In this document: positions 9,482 through 12,071 of the stretch, piece after piece | Position numbering within the stretch: position 1 is the first letter of the stretch | Layout of the letters: every line of letters starts with the position of its first letter | From: VRUE01 sp963748075 | Lineage (GTDB): Bacteria; Actinomycetota; Thermoleophilia; Solirubrobacterales; 70-9 | DNA: 12,071 nucleotides | Assembly: GCA_963748075.1 (NCBI GenBank) | Contig: CAVVHQ010000002.1 | Location: forward strand, 1-12,071 | Direction: 5' to 3' | Made by a program: the position numbers and the translations under genes | The notes under the pieces: generated by a model | Databases searched by the model: none | What the model was told of the DNA's origin: nothing | What the model saw: the letters and a program-made list of their open reading frames with translations, nothing else

Positions 9482-10042
9482 TCAGAGCGCCGTCGTGACC
9501 GGCCCGGCGGCGCCCTGGGCGGCCTCGAACTCGTCGATCGCGGCGGCGCTCTCCAGGGTGATGCCGATGTCGTCGAGGCCGTGCAGGAGGCGGTGCTGCA
9601 CGTCGGGCTCGATCTCGAACTCGAAGACCCCGGCGGCGCAGGTCACGGTCTGGTCGTCGACGTCGATCCTCGCCTCGCCCGCCTCGGCCACGGCGCGGCA
9701 GTGCTCCTCGTCGAGCTCGACCGGGAGCAGGCCGATCTTCGTGCAGTTGACGTAGAAGATGTCGGCGAAGGAGGGCGCGACGATCGCCTCGAAGCCGAAG
9801 TCCTCGAGCGCCCAGGGAGCGTGCTCGCGCGAGGAGCCGCAGCCGAAGTTGCGGCCGGCGACGAGGATCGGGTTGGGCTCCAGCTCGACCTCGCCGGAGC
9901 GCAGCCAGTCGTGGAAGAGGAAATCGCCGAAGCCAGTCCGCTCGACCCGCTTCAGGAACTGCTTGGGGATGATCTGGTCGGTGTCGACATCCGCCCGATC
10001 AAGGACAGATACGCCTCCCTCTATGACATCAATCGGTCTCAA
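9482..10042 (-). CDS. leuD: 3-isopropylmalate dehydratase, small subunit
   Basis: LeuD forms the swivelling small subunit that completes the LeuCD active site, isomerising 2- to 3-isopropylmalate and, in the citramalate route, citramalate to 3-methylmalate. The 186-aa product shows the family's DVDTDQIIPKQFL at 18-30, PILVAGRNFGCGSSREHAPWAL at about 58-79, and the FADIFYVNCTKIGLLP segment. The start is TTG at 10042, because GGAGG lies exactly 6 nt upstream and no in-frame ATG or GTG fits the conserved N-terminus. Unlike its neighbours, leuD is not coupled to the preceding gene: a 114-nt gap with complex inverted repeats separates it from leuC, although the two subunits are needed in equal amounts. 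Its TGA overlaps the ribosome-binding site of the methyltransferase gene. Confidence 0.96.
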   Translation of the reverse strand: MRPIDVIEGGVSVLDRADVDTDQIIPKQFLKRVERTGFGDFLFHDWLRSGEVELEPNPILVAGRNFGCGSSREHAPWALEDFGFEAIVAPSFADIFYVNCTKIGLLPVELDEEHCRAVAEAGEARIDVDDQTVTCAAGVFEFEIEPDVQHRLLHGLDDIGITLESAAAIDEFEAAQGAAGPVTTAL

Positions 10043-10048
10043 GGTCTG

Positions 10049-10053
10049 CCTCC
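10049..10053 (-). promoter_or_regulatory. Ribosome-binding site fixing the leuD TTG start
   Basis: GGAGG lies 6 nt upstream of the TTG at 10042 and decides this uncommon start codon. Three of its bases (10051-10053) are also part of the alternative 12-bp helix described for the gap. Confidence 0.7.
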
Positions 10054-10063
10054 GATTCCATTT

Positions 10064-10105
10064 CTAGCCCGCCGGCAGCGGACGCGGGAATGGAACCGAA
10101 TCCAT
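10064..10105 (-). CDS. Possible 13-codon leader ORF between leuC and leuD
   Basis: An ATG preceded by AAAAGGA at 7-nt spacing opens a 13-codon frame (MDSVPFPRPLPAG) ending in TAG 21 nt before the leuD TTG. Both its ribosome-binding site and its ATG fall in the loop of the perfect 11-bp stem, so they would be exposed in that state. Four of the 13 residues are Pro, and only one each is Leu and Val, so it does not look like a classical leucine attenuator. Translation would run through the shared inverted arm and end just before the leuD Shine-Dalgarno. A coding role is unproven; short frames of this size arise by chance. Confidence 0.25.
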   Translation of the reverse strand: MDSVPFPRPLPAG

Positions 10106-10156
10106 CTCTGATTCCTTTTCGGTTCCATGGGAGCAGAGCAGCCGGCGGCTGATGTC

Positions 10157-11542
10157 TCAGCTCCAGTCCCTGATGTCGACGAAGTGTCCCTCGACCGCGG
10201 CCGCTGCGGCCATCCTCGGGCTGACCAGGTGCGTCCTGCCGCCCTTGCCCTGACGGCCCTCGAAGTTGCGGTTCGAGGTCGAGGCGCAGCGCTCGCCCTC
10301 CGCGAGGATGTCGGGGTTCATCCCCAGGCACATCGAGCAGCCCGCCTCGCGCCATTCGAAGCCGGCGGAGCGGAATACGTCGTGCAGTCCCTCCTCCTCG
10401 GCCGCCGCCTTGACCTGCTGGGAGCCGGGCACGACCATTCCGTGCACCGAGCTCGCGACCCTGCGCCCGTCGACCGTCGCCGCCGCCTCGCGCAGGTCCT
10501 CGATCCGCGAGTTGGTGCAGGAGCCGATGAAGACCCTTTCGGGCGCGACCTCGGTCATCGGCGTGCCCGGCTCCAGCCCCATGTAGGCGAGCGCGCGCTC
10601 GGCCGACTCGCGGTCGGCCGGCGACTCGATCGCCGCCGGATCGGGCACCGCGTCGGTCACCTCGACCACCATTCCGGGGTTGGTCCCCCAGGTGACCATC
10701 GGCGCGATGGCGGCGGCGTCGATCCCGACCTCGGCGTCGAAGCTCGCGTCGTCGTCGGTCGGCAGCTCGTGCCAGCGCGCCAGCGCGGCGTCGAAGTCGG
10801 CCGGCGCCGCGCTGCGGCCCCGCACCCACTCGAAGGTCGTCTCGTCGGGGGCGATCATCCCGGCCCGGCCGCCGCCCTCGATCGTCATGTTGCAGATCGT
10901 CATCCGGCCGGGCATCGAGAGCGCCTCGACCGCCGGGCCGGCGTACTCGACCGCGTGGCCGACCATGCCGCCGGTGCCGAGCCGGCCGATCGTCGCCAGG
11001 ATCAGGTCCTTGGGCGTGACGCCGGCCCCCAGCTCGCCGGAGTAGAGGATGCGCATCGTCTGCGGCCGCTTCTGGACCAGGCACTGGGTGGCCAGCACGT
11101 GCTCGACCTCGGAGGTGCCGATCCCGAAGGCCAGCGCCCCGAAGGCGCCGTGGGTCGAGGTGTGGCTGTCGCCGCAGACGATCGTCATCCCCGGCTGGGT
11201 CACCCCCAGCTCGGGGCCGATCACGTGGACGATGCCCTGCCGGTCGGAGCCGAGCGAGTAGAGCGGGATGCCGAACTCCTCGCAGTTGCGCTCCAGCGTC
11301 TCGACCTGGACGCGGGACAGCTCGTCGGCGATCAGCCGCGCCGCCATCGTGCCGTCGGTGGGCACGTTGTGGTCGGCCGTGGCCAGCGTCTTGTCGGGGC
11401 GTCGCACCCCGCGCCCCGCCATCCGCAGGCCGTCGAAGGCCTGCGGCGAGGTCACCTCGTGGACCAGGTGCAGGTCGACGTACAGCAGCCCCTCGGAGAC
11501 CTCGTGCGCCTTCCAGATCTTGTCGAACATCGTCTGCGGCAT
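10157..11542 (-). CDS. leuC: 3-isopropylmalate dehydratase, large subunit
   Basis: LeuC is the 4Fe-4S-binding catalytic subunit of isopropylmalate isomerase, an aconitase-superfamily hydro-lyase. The 461-aa product begins with the typical MPQTMFDKIW and has the expected length. The three cluster-ligand cysteines are visible at 342 (GSCTNSR), 402 and 405 (CSMC), with spacing like that of E. coli LeuC. NRNFEGRQGKGGRTHLVSP follows in the C-terminal region. HNVPTDG near the N-terminus and GDSHTSTHGAFGALAFGIGTSEVEH in the middle are also typical. The ATG shares its A with the regulator's TGA and has a strong AGGAGG 5 nt upstream, so it can be translated both independently and by coupling. In this operon LeuC probably handles both isopropylmalate and citramalate. 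Confidence 0.97.
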   Translation of the reverse strand: MPQTMFDKIWKAHEVSEGLLYVDLHLVHEVTSPQAFDGLRMAGRGVRRPDKTLATADHNVPTDGTMAARLIADELSRVQVETLERNCEEFGIPLYSLGSDRQGIVHVIGPELGVTQPGMTIVCGDSHTSTHGAFGALAFGIGTSEVEHVLATQCLVQKRPQTMRILYSGELGAGVTPKDLILATIGRLGTGGMVGHAVEYAGPAVEALSMPGRMTICNMTIEGGGRAGMIAPDETTFEWVRGRSAAPADFDAALARWHELPTDDDASFDAEVGIDAAAIAPMVTWGTNPGMVVEVTDAVPDPAAIESPADRESAERALAYMGLEPGTPMTEVAPERVFIGSCTNSRIEDLREAAATVDGRRVASSVHGMVVPGSQQVKAAAEEEGLHDVFRSAGFEWREAGCSMCLGMNPDILAEGERCASTSNRNFEGRQGKGGRTHLVSPRMAAAAAVEGHFVDIRDWS

Positions 11543-12071
11543 CAGGACCTCCTCAGACCCGCGGCTATCACGGCGAGAAAGCGGGACCGCTCCTCGCCGT
11601 CGTTCTCGAAATGGTGCGGCAGGTCGGCGTCGAAGGTGACGCTGTCCCCGGCGCGCAGCTGGTGGCGGGTCCCGTCGACGACCAGGGCGAGAAGCCCGGT
11701 GAGGTTTACGGCGGTCTCGCGGCTGCCCGGCTCGTGGATCGGCGGGTCGCCCGGTCCACCGGTGCTCGCCCCCACCTTCAAGGTGTGCAGCGAGACGTCG
11801 GCGCGCTGCCCGGGCAGCGGCGGGGTCAGCTCCTCGAAGCGATGCCCGCCCCGCTCGTAGCGCCGCCTCCCGGCTGCCCGGCTGACCGCGACGTGCTCGC
11901 CCTCGTCGAGGCGCAGCAGCTGCGAGAGGGTCAGCTCCAGGCCGGCGGCGATCTTCTCGGCGACCGCCAGGGTCGGGCTGGTCTCCCCCCGCTCCACCTG
12001 CGAGAGCATCGGCGCGCTGACTCCGCTGCGCTCCGCCAGCTCGCGCAGCGAGAAGCCCATCGCCTCGCGCA
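11542..12071 (-). CDS. XRE-family HTH regulator with C-terminal cupin domain, N-terminus cut by window edge
   Basis: This would be a DNA-binding, ligand-sensing regulator. An XRE helix-turn-helix (SLRELAERSGVSAPMLSQVERGETSPTL and onward) occupies roughly the first 55 visible residues. A cupin_2-type beta-barrel occupies the C-terminal portion (PPIHEPGSRETAVNLTG, then LRAGDSVTFDADLPHHFEN). An ATG at 12060 would start within helix 1, giving 172 aa. The frame stays open to the edge, reading Arg-Glu-Ala before that Met, which matches the usual LREA-G-SLRELA lead-in, so the true start probably lies beyond the window. Its TGA overlaps the leuC ATG (TGATG), so it is co-translated with the leucine genes. 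Local control of this operon in response to a pathway metabolite is plausible but inferred; the cupin ligand is unknown. Confidence 0.88.
   Translation of the reverse strand, partial: REAMGFSLRELAERSGVSAPMLSQVERGETSPTLAVAEKIAAGLELTLSQLLRLDEGEHVAVSRAAGRRRYERGGHRFEELTPPLPGQRADVSLHTLKVGASTGGPGDPPIHEPGSRETAVNLTGLLALVVDGTRHQLRAGDSVTFDADLPHHFENDGEERSRFLAVIAAGLRRS
11548..11553 (-). promoter_or_regulatory. Strong leuC ribosome-binding site inside the regulator's 3' end
   Basis: AGGAGG lies 5 nt before the leuC ATG, within the last codons of the regulator gene. It is the strongest Shine-Dalgarno in the run and supports the ATG at 11542 over the internal ATG at 11530. Confidence 0.75.

Larger units (their letters stand above)
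10043..10156 (-). promoter_or_regulatory. leuC-leuD gap: candidate two-state RNA element controlling leuD
   Basis: Counted by hand, the gap is about 60% G+C. On the - strand it carries three copies of the element ATGGAAYCGRA: direct at 10118-10128, inverted at 10090-10100, and direct at 10051-10061. Copy 1 and the inverted copy make a perfect 11-bp stem with a 17-nt loop. The inverted copy can instead pair with copy 3 and one flanking base in a 12-bp helix (two G-U pairs), which covers GGA of the leuD GGAGG; a CCCGC/GCGGG stem then stacks in its loop. CCGCCGGC near the leuC stop and GCCGGCGG further down can close a larger domain around the first helix. The two helices exclude each other. The pairings are visible; the regulatory role is inferred. 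Protein-binding half-sites are an alternative. Confidence 0.5.

Noticed and set aside
10039..10128. A 29-codon, arginine-rich frame on the - strand starting at the ATG in CCATGG and ending in a TGA that overlaps the leuD TTG (TTGA).
   Set aside because: The 4-nt overlap is attractive, but there is no Shine-Dalgarno. The frame uses three AGA and one AGG codons plus AAA, unlike the neighbouring genes, and its start lies inside the paired stem. I treat it as a chance frame.
10127..11860. A long + strand open frame (577 codons) antisense to leuC and the regulator.
   Set aside because: It is a typical antisense shadow in GC-rich DNA. Its translation is Arg/Gly/Ala/Asp/His-rich with no recognisable domain, while the opposite strand encodes clear LeuC and HTH-cupin motifs.
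12058..12060. The ATG at 12060 as the true start of the HTH-cupin regulator.
   Set aside because: It would begin within the first helix of the HTH. The frame continues open to the window edge with residues matching the usual lead-in, so the gene is more likely truncated by the window.

Overview
This is a GC-rich bacterial chromosome segment, densely packed and rich in GTG/TTG starts. The gene families, the XRE-cupin regulator, the LeuA-type citramalate synthase and the argH-mpg adjacency suggest a high-GC actinobacterium, possibly a Thermoleophilia/Solirubrobacterales-like lineage. That placement is inference from protein style, not a search result.

Layout. On the + strand, 1-1875 holds the 3' part of a class A penicillin-binding protein whose start lies left of the window. 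Everything else is on the - strand and is read from right to left: an XRE-family HTH/cupin regulator (cut by the right edge), leuC, leuD, a Tam-like SAM methyltransferase, leuB, ilvE, a citramalate-synthase-type LeuA homologue (cimA), a DegT/DnrJ/EryC1-type PLP aminotransferase, argH, and a 3-methyladenine DNA glycosylase (mpg/AAG). mpg converges on the PBP gene with a 14-nt tail-to-tail overlap.

Most - strand junctions overlap or are separated by 10 nt or less: TGATG for regulator/leuC, 10 nt for leuD/methyltransferase, 1 nt for methyltransferase/leuB, 14-nt overlap for leuB/ilvE, ATGA for cimA/aminotransferase, TGATG for aminotransferase/argH, and a 1-nt overlap for argH/mpg. This points to one long, translationally coupled operon. 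Two gaps break the packing: 114 nt between leuC and leuD, and 120 nt between ilvE and cimA. Both contain conspicuous inverted repeats.

How the genes fit together. LeuCD (isomerase) and LeuB (dehydrogenase) serve both leucine synthesis and the citramalate route to 2-oxobutyrate for isoleucine. CimA would feed that route, and IlvE performs the final transamination. No leuA is visible. ArgH makes arginine. The methyltransferase, embedded between leuD and leuB, and the sugar-aminotransferase-like enzyme, coupled between cimA and argH, have no assigned step and are the interesting accessory members.

The most unusual signal is in the leuC-leuD gap. Three related copies of an 11-nt element (two direct, one inverted) allow two mutually exclusive RNA helices. 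One leaves the leuD ribosome-binding site free; the other covers part of it. A 13-codon ORF with its own ribosome-binding site sits in the loop of the first helix. This looks like a candidate intra-operon translational switch, but it is untested.
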